Below are positions 1 through 7,612 of a stretch of DNA of 11,497 nucleotides, piece by piece (positions within the stretch are counted from its first letter, which is position 1; every line of letters starts with the position of its first letter). The notes under the pieces are model-generated. The model was not told the origin of the DNA. It searched no databases and worked only from the letters and a program-made list of their open reading frames with translations. This DNA comes from an uncultured Candidatus Competibacteraceae bacterium (GTDB lineage Bacteria > Pseudomonadota > Gammaproteobacteria > Competibacterales > Competibacteraceae): positions 1 through 11,497 of the forward strand of contig CALMNY010000484.1 in assembly GCA_937872125.1 (NCBI GenBank), read 5' to 3'. The translations under genes were made by a program, and so were the position numbers.

Positions 1-7
1 GCAACGC

Positions 8-1573
8 TTACTTTGCCGCGGTCCACTGGTAACTCCAGGTTTCGGTCAACACATCGTTGCCCAGCTTGAGAAAACCGCGCAGCTCCGATGCAGTATCACC
101 GTGCGGCAACAGTTCGAAAGACAGGCGCCAGCCCTGGGTTTGGGGGTTTTTATGAACCACCACGTTCTGAATCTGGCCGGTTGAACCGCTGACTACGCCT
201 TCCACCGGCGCATCGTCCGCCAGTTTGGCCAGATTCTCGCCGCCGAAATCAATGACGAATCGCCGCCGTTCGGATTGCAGATCGCCCGCGCCGCCCGCGC
301 CAACCCGGCTGGCCAGCGTGCGACCGCCCGACGTCAGACTCGGCAAATCGAGGAAGAACGACAGCCGGTAGTGGTATTCCAGGCGCTGGCCGGCCTCAAC
401 CGGCTTCTCCGGGGTCCAGAAAGCGGCGATGTTGTCGTAACGCTCGGCGGTGCTGGGAATTTCGATCAACTGCACCGAACCCTTGCCCCAGTCGCCCTGT
501 GGCTCAACCCAGAGGCTGGGCCGGCTGTGATAGTGCGCCTCCAGGTCCTGGTAGTTGTCGAAATCGCGGTCGCGCTGCAGCAGGCCAAAGCCACGCGGGT
601 TGTTATCCTGGTAGGCGCTGATGCGCAGCCGGGTCGGGTTGTTCAGCGGCCGCCAGATCCATTCGCCGTTACCGGTGAACATCAACAGGCCATCGGAATC
701 GTGCACCTGCGGGCGGAAATCATCGAAGAACCGCTCGTTCATCGCACCGTGATAGAACATGCTGGTCAGCGGCGCCACCCCGAGTTTCTGCACCGAGTCG
801 CGCATGAACAGGTTGGCCTTGACTTCGATCTGGGTGGCGACGCCCGGTTTGATGGCGAAGCGGTAGGCGCCGGTCAGGCTCTTGCTGTCCATCAGGGCGT
901 AGACCGTCAACTCGGTAGCGTCCTTGGCCGGTTTTTCCAGCCAGAACTCGCGGAACCGGGGGAATTCCTCGGGCTTGGGCAGGCCGGTGTCCACGGCCAG
1001 ACCGCGAACCGACAGACCATAGTTCTGCTTCTGGCCGACCGCGCGGAAATAGCTTGCGCCCAGGAACACCGCGACTTCATCGTAATGGCTGTCGGTGTGC
1101 AGCGGATACAGCACCTTGAAGCCGGCGAAACCCAGATCCTTGGGGAGATTTTCCGGCACCGGGTTCTTGCCGTAGTCGAACAGATCGCTGGCGTACTCGA
1201 CAGGCCGGCTTTCGCCCTCATCCACGATGTGAATGACCACCGGCTCGAAGAACAGGAAGCCGAGCGGGGCGAACTGGATTTCAAACGGCAGACCCTCCGC
1301 GCGCCACAGGCTCTTGTCGGCCCGGAAGCGAATGTCGCGGTACTGGTCGTAATCCAGATTCTTAAGAAAATCAGGCAGATTGTTACTGGTCGCCTGGAAC
1401 GGTTGTGACGCCAGCATCTCGGCGCGGCGGTGAACGTCGGCGAAATTGAAACGCTTGGGGGGAGGGGTAGTGGCCGGGGTGGCTTCGGGCGCGCTGGGCG
1501 CGCTAAAACTCGCTACCGGCCCTATCCAGATCCCCACCAGCAGCGCAAGACTCAGCAGCATTCGGAATTTCAC
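8..1573 (-). CDS. opgG: Glucans biosynthesis protein G (OpgG/MdoG family)
   Basis: Periplasmic protein of the OpgG/OpgD family (GH186), needed for osmoregulated periplasmic glucans, where it acts on the beta-1,2-glucan backbone made by the membrane synthase OpgH. Visible family features include FADVHRRAEMLASQPF and LPDFLKNLDYDQYRDIRF near the N-terminus, HDSDGL at about residues 291-296, NNPRGFGLLQRDRDFDNYQD at about 324-343, and a C-terminal beta domain ending ETWSYQW. I chose the GTG at 1573 (521 aa). It gives a classic Sec signal (MKFR, then a hydrophobic core, then an Ala-rich cleavage zone near SFSA), and GGAG lies 10 nt upstream. An in-frame TTG at 1609 adds 12 residues (RR, but no Tat consensus) and has no ribosome site. 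An ATG at 1561 is a third option. The E. coli protein is about 511 aa, so this one looks full length. opgH usually follows and would lie beyond the left edge. Function is confident, start less so. Confidence 0.93.
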   Translation of the reverse strand: MKFRMLLSLALLVGIWIGPVASFSAPSAPEATPATTPPPKRFNFADVHRRAEMLASQPFQATSNNLPDFLKNLDYDQYRDIRFRADKSLWRAEGLPFEIQFAPLGFLFFEPVVIHIVDEGESRPVEYASDLFDYGKNPVPENLPKDLGFAGFKVLYPLHTDSHYDEVAVFLGASYFRAVGQKQNYGLSVRGLAVDTGLPKPEEFPRFREFWLEKPAKDATELTVYALMDSKSLTGAYRFAIKPGVATQIEVKANLFMRDSVQKLGVAPLTSMFYHGAMNERFFDDFRPQVHDSDGLLMFTGNGEWIWRPLNNPTRLRISAYQDNNPRGFGLLQRDRDFDNYQDLEAHYHSRPSLWVEPQGDWGKGSVQLIEIPSTAERYDNIAAFWTPEKPVEAGQRLEYHYRLSFFLDLPSLTSGGRTLASRVGAGGAGDLQSERRRFVIDFGGENLAKLADDAPVEGVVSGSTGQIQNVVVHKNPQTQGWRLSFELLPHGDTASELRGFLKLGNDVLTETWSYQWTAAK

Positions 1574-1653
1574 AGGTTTACGGCTCCGTCGTTGGGATAA
1601 TCCGATCAAATTTGGGAGAACGTCTTTAAACGGGATATTGTATTGCTGTCCGG

Positions 1654-1688
1654 TTCTTCCGACTATCCAGATTCGCAGGTTGGAAGAA
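1654..1688. repeat. Inverted repeat in the opgG-gabD divergent gap
   Basis: TTCTTCCGAC (1654-1663) and GTTGGAAGAA (1679-1688) pair over 10 positions with one G-T wobble, around a 15-nt loop. It lies in the gap between the divergent opgG and gabD genes, 62 nt upstream of the gabD start. It could be a hairpin in the gabD leader or a regulator site. No T-tract follows, so it is not an intrinsic terminator. I see no convincing -35/-10 pair in this gap. Confidence 0.4.
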
Positions 1689-1749
1689 GGCGCACGCCGC
1701 CGGCAATCCCAAGTCTCCTGTTTATCTTGCTCACGTTCCGGAGGATGTC

Positions 1750-3204
1750 ATGTTGCTTCGTGAAACCACACTGTTCCGCCAGCAATGTTACGTCGCCGGT
1801 TGCTGGATCGCCGCCGACCATGGCGCTGCCTCGATCATCACCAATCCCGCCACCGGCGAAGCGCTGGGTCAGGTTCCCGAACTGGGCGCCGCCGAGACCC
1901 GCCGCGCCATCGAGGCCGCCCATGTGGCGTTGCCCGGCTGGCGGGCGTTGACCGCGCAGGCGCGAGCGACAATTTTACGGCGCTGGTTCAATCTGCTGCT
2001 GGAGCATCAGGAGGACCTGGCGACGCTGATGACCTCGGAACAGGGCAAGTCACTCGCTGAGGCGCGCGGCGAGATCGCCTACGCCGCCAGCTTCATCGAA
2101 TGGTTCGCCGAGGAAGGCAAGCGGGTCTACGGCGAGGTGATTCCGACCCCGTGGCCGGATCGGCGGATTCTGACGCTGAAGGAGCCGGTCGGAGTCTGCG
2201 CGGCGATCACGCCCTGGAACTTTCCGGCCGCGATGATCGCCCGCAAGGCGGGAGCGGCGCTGGCGGCCGGTTGCACCATGGTGGTTAAACCCGCGCCGCA
2301 GACCCCGTTTTCGGCGCTGGCGCTGGCGGTGCTGGCGGAACGCGCCGGCCTGCCCGCTGGCGTGCTGAACGTGGTCACTGGTCCCGCTCAGATCATCGGC
2401 GATGAAATTCTCGACAACCCCCTGGTCCGCAAGCTGAGTTTTACGGGTTCGACCCGTACCGGCAAATATCTGATGCAGCGTTGCGCCGGCACGCTCAAGC
2501 GGTTGTCGCTGGAACTGGGCGGCAACGCGCCGTTCATCGTGTTCGACGACGCCGACCTCGATGCGGCGGTGGCCGGGGCGCTGGCCTCCAAATATCGCAA
2601 CAGTGGTCAGACCTGCGTGTGTGCCAACCGGTTCCTGATTCAGGACGGAATTTACGACGCTTTCGCCGCCAAACTGACGCAGGCGGTGCGCACGCAACTG
2701 AAGGTGGGCAACGGTCTGGAGCCGGGCGTGATGCAGGGACCGCTGATTGATGCGGCGGCGCTGGCCAAAGTCGAACGACATGTCGCCGACGCGGTGGCTC
2801 GGGGCGCAAACGTGCTGACCGGGGGCCGGCGCCACGCGCTGGGCGGCACGTTCTACGAACCCACGGTGTTGAGCGAAGCTACGCAGGAGATGCTCGTCGC
2901 CCGCGAGGAGACCTTCGGCCCGGTGGCGCCGCTGTTCCGGTTCCACACCGACGCCGAGGCGATCCAGTGGGCGAATACTACCGAGTTCGGGCTGGCGGCC
3001 TATTTCTACAGCCGCGATTTGGGGCGGGTGTTCCGGGTAGCCGAGGCGCTGCAATATGGCATGGTCGGCGTCAACACCGGGCTGATCTCGACCGAAGTTG
3101 CGCCGTTCGGCGGGGTCAAGGCATCCGGATTTGGTCGGGAAGGCTCGAAATACGGCATCGAGGAATATCTGAACCTCAAGTATCTGTGCGTGGGCCTCGC
3201 CTAA
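1750..3204 (+). CDS. gabD: Succinate-semialdehyde dehydrogenase, NAD(P)+
   Basis: Aldehyde dehydrogenase that oxidises succinate semialdehyde to succinate in the cytoplasm, the last step of GABA breakdown. At 484 aa it matches the E. coli GabD family closely along its whole length. Visible active-site parts are PWNFPAAM with Asn157, the cofactor Lys180 in VVKPAPQTPFSAL, FTGS at 231-234, the general-base Glu255 in LELGGNAPFIVFDDADLD, and the nucleophile Cys289 in NSGQTCVCANRF. The nearby Cys291 gives the Cys-X-Cys pair that forms a redox-switch disulfide in some SSADH enzymes. The family ending KYGIEEYLNLKYLCVGL is intact. The ATG has a strong GGAGG at 1740-1744, 5 nt upstream. No gabT or gabP neighbour is in the window, so the physiological substrate could also be glutarate semialdehyde or a related aldehyde. 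Confidence 0.95.
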   Translation: MLLRETTLFRQQCYVAGCWIAADHGAASIITNPATGEALGQVPELGAAETRRAIEAAHVALPGWRALTAQARATILRRWFNLLLEHQEDLATLMTSEQGKSLAEARGEIAYAASFIEWFAEEGKRVYGEVIPTPWPDRRILTLKEPVGVCAAITPWNFPAAMIARKAGAALAAGCTMVVKPAPQTPFSALALAVLAERAGLPAGVLNVVTGPAQIIGDEILDNPLVRKLSFTGSTRTGKYLMQRCAGTLKRLSLELGGNAPFIVFDDADLDAAVAGALASKYRNSGQTCVCANRFLIQDGIYDAFAAKLTQAVRTQLKVGNGLEPGVMQGPLIDAAALAKVERHVADAVARGANVLTGGRRHALGGTFYEPTVLSEATQEMLVAREETFGPVAPLFRFHTDAEAIQWANTTEFGLAAYFYSRDLGRVFRVAEALQYGMVGVNTGLISTEVAPFGGVKASGFGREGSKYGIEEYLNLKYLCVGLA

Positions 3205-3257
3205 AGCCTGGCGATGCCAAAATTTGAATGAATGTTCCAAAGAGCGAGTAAGATCGT

Positions 3258-4343
3258 TTGTACTTCGATAATGTTAATCTGCTGCGCGCTTTTGCGGCGT
3301 TATCAGTTCTGGTCTATCATGTCATTGAACTTTATCCGTGGAAATCTTTTCCGGTAGAAGGGCCGTTGCTTTGGTTTCGCATCGGCTGGCTAGGCGTTGA
3401 CCTGTTTTTTGTGATCAGCGGTTTCGTGATAACGCTGTCAGCGTCACAGTTGTTCGAGCAGTATGGAGACAAATTCCACCCTGTCTATCTGAGAAGAAGG
3501 ATAGCGCGGATTCTTCCACTCTATTTTTTAACCGGGTTTCTCTTCGTATTATTCTGCGAGCCAGCCATTCTAAAAAACCTGGGCCTTCTTTTTAAAAATC
3601 TGATTTATCATCTGCTGTTTATTCACAATCTTGATCCTGTCACTCATGGCGCCATTGATGGACCCAACTGGTCGGTAGGCGTTGAGATGCAGTTTTATCT
3701 GCTCATGATGTTCTCCATCCGGTTTCTGGTGCGCCTGCATCCTGGAGTGATATTGCTCGTTTTTATCCTGACAAGCTGGACTTGGCGCACGCTGGTTTTT
3801 TTCTACTGCCAGCGATTGAATCTGGATGACTTTAACCGATTTTTTCTTTCAACCCAGATTCCTGGGTGCCTGGATGCGTTTGGCTTCGGAATCTTTCTGT
3901 GCCGCATGATTCTCGACCGGGAGCAACGATTTTTTCCGCCAGACAGCATTCGTCGCAACCCGTGGTTGTGGATGGCGGCTGCGGTGCTCATCGCCTGGCT
4001 CACTTTCGCCCTGTTTTGGAGTTCGCCAAATTACTGGCAATCCTGGTGGATGGCGATTTTCTGGCGCACAGGAGCGGCGATGACCTTTTTTATCGTACTG
4101 GCGACAGCGGTATGGCTGGTTTCACTGATAAAATTAAACAAGTTTATCTTTAAGCCGCTCTGGTATCTGGGAGAGATCAGCTATGGCATCTATTTGTGGC
4201 ATATTCTGGTTATCAGAAACCTCAGCGAGGTCAAGACGTTCACCGTAGTGGAGTTTCTGTTATGGACCCTGTTTTTCACCATTGCGCTTTCGGCCTTCTC
4301 CTGGCATTTCGTAGAGAAACCCCTGATTAAAAGATTCCGCTGA
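3258..4343 (+). CDS. Acyltransferase 3 family membrane protein (OafA/YrhL-like)
   Basis: Integral membrane O-acyltransferase (361 aa), of the type that moves acetyl or other acyl groups onto sugars of O-antigen, exopolysaccharide or lipids. The substrate cannot be read from sequence. Signature parts are Arg10 and His21, in the R-X10-H spacing typical of the family, FFVISGFVI at 50-58, RRRIARILPLYF at 79-90, GPNWSVGVEMQFYLL with Glu143, YLGEISYGIYLWHI at 303-316, and the C-terminal WHFVEKPLIKRF. Roughly ten hydrophobic segments are present. An in-frame stop at 3249-3251 leaves TTG at 3258 as the only sensible start for the conserved N-terminus; GAG at 3246-3248 is a weak ribosome site. Base composition is clearly lower in GC than in neighbours (about 41% in 3481-3600, against about 70% in a sampled part of gabD), which suggests horizontal acquisition. 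It follows gabD by 53 nt without obvious functional linkage. Confidence 0.9.
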   Translation: MYFDNVNLLRAFAALSVLVYHVIELYPWKSFPVEGPLLWFRIGWLGVDLFFVISGFVITLSASQLFEQYGDKFHPVYLRRRIARILPLYFLTGFLFVLFCEPAILKNLGLLFKNLIYHLLFIHNLDPVTHGAIDGPNWSVGVEMQFYLLMMFSIRFLVRLHPGVILLVFILTSWTWRTLVFFYCQRLNLDDFNRFFLSTQIPGCLDAFGFGIFLCRMILDREQRFFPPDSIRRNPWLWMAAAVLIAWLTFALFWSSPNYWQSWWMAIFWRTGAAMTFFIVLATAVWLVSLIKLNKFIFKPLWYLGEISYGIYLWHILVIRNLSEVKTFTVVEFLLWTLFFTIALSAFSWHFVEKPLIKRFR

Positions 4344-4401
4344 ATGCCAGCCGCATTGATTATATTTCTCGATAGAACAACACAACGCTTCTAATCCGCC
4401 C

Positions 4402-5190
4402 ATGACCTTCACTCAGGAAGTGATTTACATCGGCTTGCTGGTGCTCGGGATTCTGGCCACGTTCGCCACTGCCGGCCTGCTGCTCTGGCTGTGCAGCTTT
4501 TCCCGATTCGCCCCACGATTTCAGTTGTTGACCAATCTGTCGCCGCAGGTGGTCGCTATCGTCGGTATTCTGTTCGCGCTGTATACCACCTTTTTTGCCA
4601 GCGACATCTGGAATATCCGCGACCGGGCGCAGACCGCGATCCAGCAGGAAGCGGAAGCCATGCGCGGGCTGTTCCGGCTGGCCGAACAGCAGCCGCCGGT
4701 CATCGGTGCGCCGATCATCACCGCACTGCGGGAGTACGCGCGGGCGTCGATCCAGGACGAATGGCCGCTGCTGGCGCGGGGCGAGCCGCCTGGCGAGCAA
4801 ACCCTGGAGCGCTGGCGGGATTTGTTGCGGGCAGTGCTGGCCGAGCCAGCAGCGAAAGGCTTGCCCACCAGCGTTCATGCCGCCATGGTGCAGCAGGTGG
4901 AGCGGGTGCATGTCGCGCGCCATCAGCGCATCGCCCAAAGCCAGCGGCACGGCGATCCGCTCAAATGGTTCGCCGTGGCGTGTCTGGGCGCGTTCACGCT
5001 GCTGACGGTGGCGCTGGTGCATCTGGATAACTGGCGAACTCAGTTGGCGGCGCTGCTGATCTATTCCGCCGCCATCTCGGTCAGCTTCGCGGCGGCCTAT
5101 TTGCAGCGCAGTCCGTTTCAGGTGTTCGTCGTCAGTTCCCAGCCCATCGCGGAATTGATCACGATGGAGTCGCTGCTGGACCGGCGTTGA
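4402..5190 (+). CDS. DUF4239 (bestrophin-like) membrane protein
   Basis: A 262-aa membrane protein of unknown function that looks like the DUF4239 family. Predicted membrane segments lie at about 7-30, 48-66, 188-207 and 213-233. A long, mostly helical soluble section of about 120 residues separates the two pairs. Family-like features are the GILFALYTTFFASDIW stretch after the second helix, the acidic/alanine-rich EAEAMRGLFRLAE helix, and the C-terminal RSPFQVFVVSSQPIAELI, which matches the usual NPF-G-x-x-VSP-type ending. The gene converges on ptsP with only 15 nt between the stops. No clear Shine-Dalgarno site precedes the ATG. Related proteins are remotely similar to bestrophin channels, but no transport role can be inferred here. 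Confidence 0.75.
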   Translation: MTFTQEVIYIGLLVLGILATFATAGLLLWLCSFSRFAPRFQLLTNLSPQVVAIVGILFALYTTFFASDIWNIRDRAQTAIQQEAEAMRGLFRLAEQQPPVIGAPIITALREYARASIQDEWPLLARGEPPGEQTLERWRDLLRAVLAEPAAKGLPTSVHAAMVQQVERVHVARHQRIAQSQRHGDPLKWFAVACLGAFTLLTVALVHLDNWRTQLAALLIYSAAISVSFAAAYLQRSPFQVFVVSSQPIAELITMESLLDRR

Positions 5191-5205
5191 CGACGGTGCG
5201 CCGCC

Positions 5206-7473
5206 TCAGGTCGGTTCGTGGATGATCTCATCCAGACCCGCGCGCCGCAGCGCGGCGTCGAGCAGCCGGCGGATCTGACGGACGGTGTCCAGCTCCAGCG
5301 CCTGCTGCGCCAGTTCGCGGGCTTCGGCGTGGGTGAAGCTGCGGATCGCCCATTTGACGCGCGGTACGCTGACGGTGCTGGGGTTCAACCCGTCCACCCC
5401 CATCCCCAGCAGTAGCACGGCGGCGCCCGGATCGGACGCCAGTTCTCCGCCCAGGTTGACTGGGCGACCGGCGCGATGCCCCTGCTCGATGATGTGGGCC
5501 AGGGTTTTGAGCATGGCCGGGTGCAGGCTGTCGTACAGGTTCGCGACCCGGGCGTTGTCGCGGTCCACCGCCAGCAGGTACTGGGTCAGGTCGTTGGCGC
5601 CCACCGACAGGAAATCCACCCGCTGGGCCAGTTGCCCGGTCTGCCAGGCGGCCGCGGGCACCTCGATCATCACGCCCACGGGCGGGTGCGTTACGGCATA
5701 GCCTTCTTCGCGCAATTCCTGCTCGGCGCGCGCCAGCAGCCGCAGGGCCTCGTCCACTTCCTCGACCGTGGTGATCATCGGGAACAGAATCCGCAGTGTG
5801 TCCAGCCCGATGTTGGCCCGCAGCATGGCGCGCACCTGGGTCAGGAAAATATCCGGATGGTCCAGCGTGAAGCGCATCCCGCGCCAGCCCAGAAACGGGT
5901 TGCTTTCCGCGATGGCGAAGTAGGGGAGGTTCTTGTCGCCGCCGATGTCCAGGGTGCGCATGACCACCGGCCGCGGTGTGAAGGCGGTCAGGATCGGGCG
6001 ATACAGCGCCACTTGCTCCTCCTCACTGGGGAAGGATTCGCGCACCATGAACGCGAACTCGGTGCGATACAGGCCGATGCCCTCCACGCCGACCGTGCGA
6101 GCGGCGGCGACGTCGGCGGGCAGTCCGGCCTTGGCGTAGAGGGGAATCCGGTAGCCATCCCGGGTTTCGGCGGGCAGATCGCGCAGATTGCCGAGTTCGG
6201 CGGACAGTTTGGCGTCAGCGGACATGATTCGCTGGTATTCGGCGCGGGTGGCCGGGTCCGGGTTGAGATAGACCCGGCCCCGATAGCCGTCCACGATGAC
6301 TTCGCTGCCCTCGAACCGGCCCAGCGGCCGGTCGCCCAGGCCCATCACCGCCGGGATGCCCATGGCCCGCGCCAGCAGGGCGACATGGGACAAAGCTGAA
6401 CCCCGCAGGCAGACGATGCCGGCCAGTTGCTCCGGCGGCGCCGCCGCCAGATGCGCCACACTCATTTCCTCCGCGGCCAGCACGCAGCGCCCGGCCGCAG
6501 GCTCCAGAGCGTGAAGCGGGGCGGCGCGCAAGCGATGCAGCACCCGCCGGCCCAGATCGCGGATATCCTCAGCGCGGGTGCTGAGATAAGGATCTTCCGC
6601 CTGTTCCAGTAACCGGACCCGGGCCAGCACAGCGTCGCGCCAGGCGGCGGGCGCCCAGTGGCCGGCCTGGATGCCGGCGCGCGCCTCTCCGATCAGGCTG
6701 TCGCTGCTCAGCATCATCCGGTAAACCGCGAACAGCGCCTGCTCGGTAGGCGGCAATCGCGGCGCCAGCCGGTCGCTGGCGGCGCATAATTCCTGTTCGA
6801 CGGCGGCGATGGCGGCATGGAGAGCCGCTTCCTCGGCAGCGCCGTTCTGAGCTGGCCGATCTGGCACATCGTCGAGATCAGCCAGCAGATGGGGCACAGT
6901 GACGATGCCCATGGCGATGCCGGGCGCGCCGGGCACGCCGTGCAGCGTGCGGACGCCCGTGGTCAGGGGATCGAGCAATTCCTGGGTGGCGCCGCTGAGA
7001 ATGGCGTGATTGAGAATGCTGGCCAGTTGGGCGGCAATGGTGACCAGGAAATCCACGTCGTCCGGCTGGAACTGGCGCACGGCGGTATCCTGAACCACCA
7101 ATACGCCCAGCACCCGACGGTACTGGATCAGCGGCGCTCCCAGGAAGGCGTGGTAAGCCTCTTCGCCCAACGCGCTTACTGGATGGAAGCGGGGATGGCG
7201 CAGCGCATCTTCCAGATGGATCGGTTCCTGCCGTTCTGCGACCAGCCCGACCAGCCCTTCTCCGTGGTTAAGCCGGACTTGACCGACGGCCTGTGGATTC
7301 AACCCCACGGTGGCCATGAGCCTATAGCTCCGATTGTCCTCATCGGCCAGATAAACGGTGCAGGCGGCGACCTGCATCGTGTCCCGAATCCGGTTGACCG
7401 TGATCGCCAGCGCCTTGGGCAGGTCTGGCGCGGCGCTAACCTCCTGGACGATACGGCGCAGGGTGGCGAGCAT
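5206..7473 (-). CDS. ptsP: PTS-Ntr enzyme I (phosphoenolpyruvate-protein phosphotransferase PtsP)
   Basis: First enzyme of the nitrogen-related phosphotransferase chain. It takes phosphate from PEP and passes it to NPr (PtsO), then to EIIA-Ntr (PtsN), a regulatory rather than sugar-transport relay. Domains of the 755-aa protein are an N-terminal GAF sensor (about 1-156), the HPr/NPr-binding helical part, the swivelling domain with phospho-accepting His363 in GSALSHVALLARAMGIPAVMG, and the C-terminal PEP-binding barrel. In the barrel I see Arg470 (GLYRTEF), Arg506 (MRTLDIGGDK), Glu604 (GVMIEVP) and Asp628 (ANDLTQY). Length and N-terminus fit E. coli PtsP (748 aa). The odd point is NLGGELASDP at about 673-682, where the family has Cys-Gly-Glu; the Cys that protonates enolpyruvate is Gly675 here. 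The ATG has GAGG 11 nt upstream. No ptsO, ptsN, rppH or lgt neighbour is present. Confidence 0.95.
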   Translation of the reverse strand: MLATLRRIVQEVSAAPDLPKALAITVNRIRDTMQVAACTVYLADEDNRSYRLMATVGLNPQAVGQVRLNHGEGLVGLVAERQEPIHLEDALRHPRFHPVSALGEEAYHAFLGAPLIQYRRVLGVLVVQDTAVRQFQPDDVDFLVTIAAQLASILNHAILSGATQELLDPLTTGVRTLHGVPGAPGIAMGIVTVPHLLADLDDVPDRPAQNGAAEEAALHAAIAAVEQELCAASDRLAPRLPPTEQALFAVYRMMLSSDSLIGEARAGIQAGHWAPAAWRDAVLARVRLLEQAEDPYLSTRAEDIRDLGRRVLHRLRAAPLHALEPAAGRCVLAAEEMSVAHLAAAPPEQLAGIVCLRGSALSHVALLARAMGIPAVMGLGDRPLGRFEGSEVIVDGYRGRVYLNPDPATRAEYQRIMSADAKLSAELGNLRDLPAETRDGYRIPLYAKAGLPADVAAARTVGVEGIGLYRTEFAFMVRESFPSEEEQVALYRPILTAFTPRPVVMRTLDIGGDKNLPYFAIAESNPFLGWRGMRFTLDHPDIFLTQVRAMLRANIGLDTLRILFPMITTVEEVDEALRLLARAEQELREEGYAVTHPPVGVMIEVPAAAWQTGQLAQRVDFLSVGANDLTQYLLAVDRDNARVANLYDSLHPAMLKTLAHIIEQGHRAGRPVNLGGELASDPGAAVLLLGMGVDGLNPSTVSVPRVKWAIRSFTHAEARELAQQALELDTVRQIRRLLDAALRRAGLDEIIHEPT

Positions 7474-7511
7474 GGGATGGGAATCCTCAATGAATGAAAT
7501 CGGAAAAGGCG

Positions 7512-7546
7512 TCTACCGTAGAGCAGTGATTGCTCTAACGGGTAGA
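7512..7546. repeat. Long imperfect palindrome between ptsP and fieF
   Basis: The left arm (7512-7525) ends CCGTAGAGCA and the right arm (7531-7546) starts TGCTCTAACGG, with a 5-nt centre GTGAT. The inner 7 bp are perfect (TAGAGCA/TGCTCTA). All 14 left-arm bases pair if two single bases bulge on the right arm. It lies in the 139-bp gap between two divergent starts and has no T-tract, so a shared operator, or a hairpin in one 5' leader, fits better than a terminator. Confidence 0.65.
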
Positions 7547-7612
7547 TTGGCGCCGTCGCGATGGACAGGAACCAGGTAGAATAGAGTAATTTCAGGTGAC
7601 TCGGCATTTAAC

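Noticed and set aside
275..1408. 377-codon open frame on the plus strand across opgG
   Set aside because: It lies wholly antisense to a clear OpgG gene, its product has no recognisable domain, and it has the skewed composition of an antisense shadow in GC-rich DNA.
3201..3224. Possible terminator after gabD (TGGC-GAT-GCCA followed by AAAATTT)
   Set aside because: The stem is only 4 bp with a 3-nt loop and there is no real T run.
2050..3240. 396-codon open frame on the minus strand across gabD
   Set aside because: Antisense to a full-length, strongly conserved dehydrogenase. The product is His/Arg/Gln-rich without domain features.
5476..6399. 307-codon open frame antisense to ptsP
   Set aside because: Shadow frame over conserved PEP-utilising domains; no ribosome site or recognisable product.
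7547..7582. Possible fieF promoter, TTGGCG with TAGAAT
   Set aside because: The spacer would be 24 bp, too long for a sigma70 promoter, and no better -35 box sits at the right distance.
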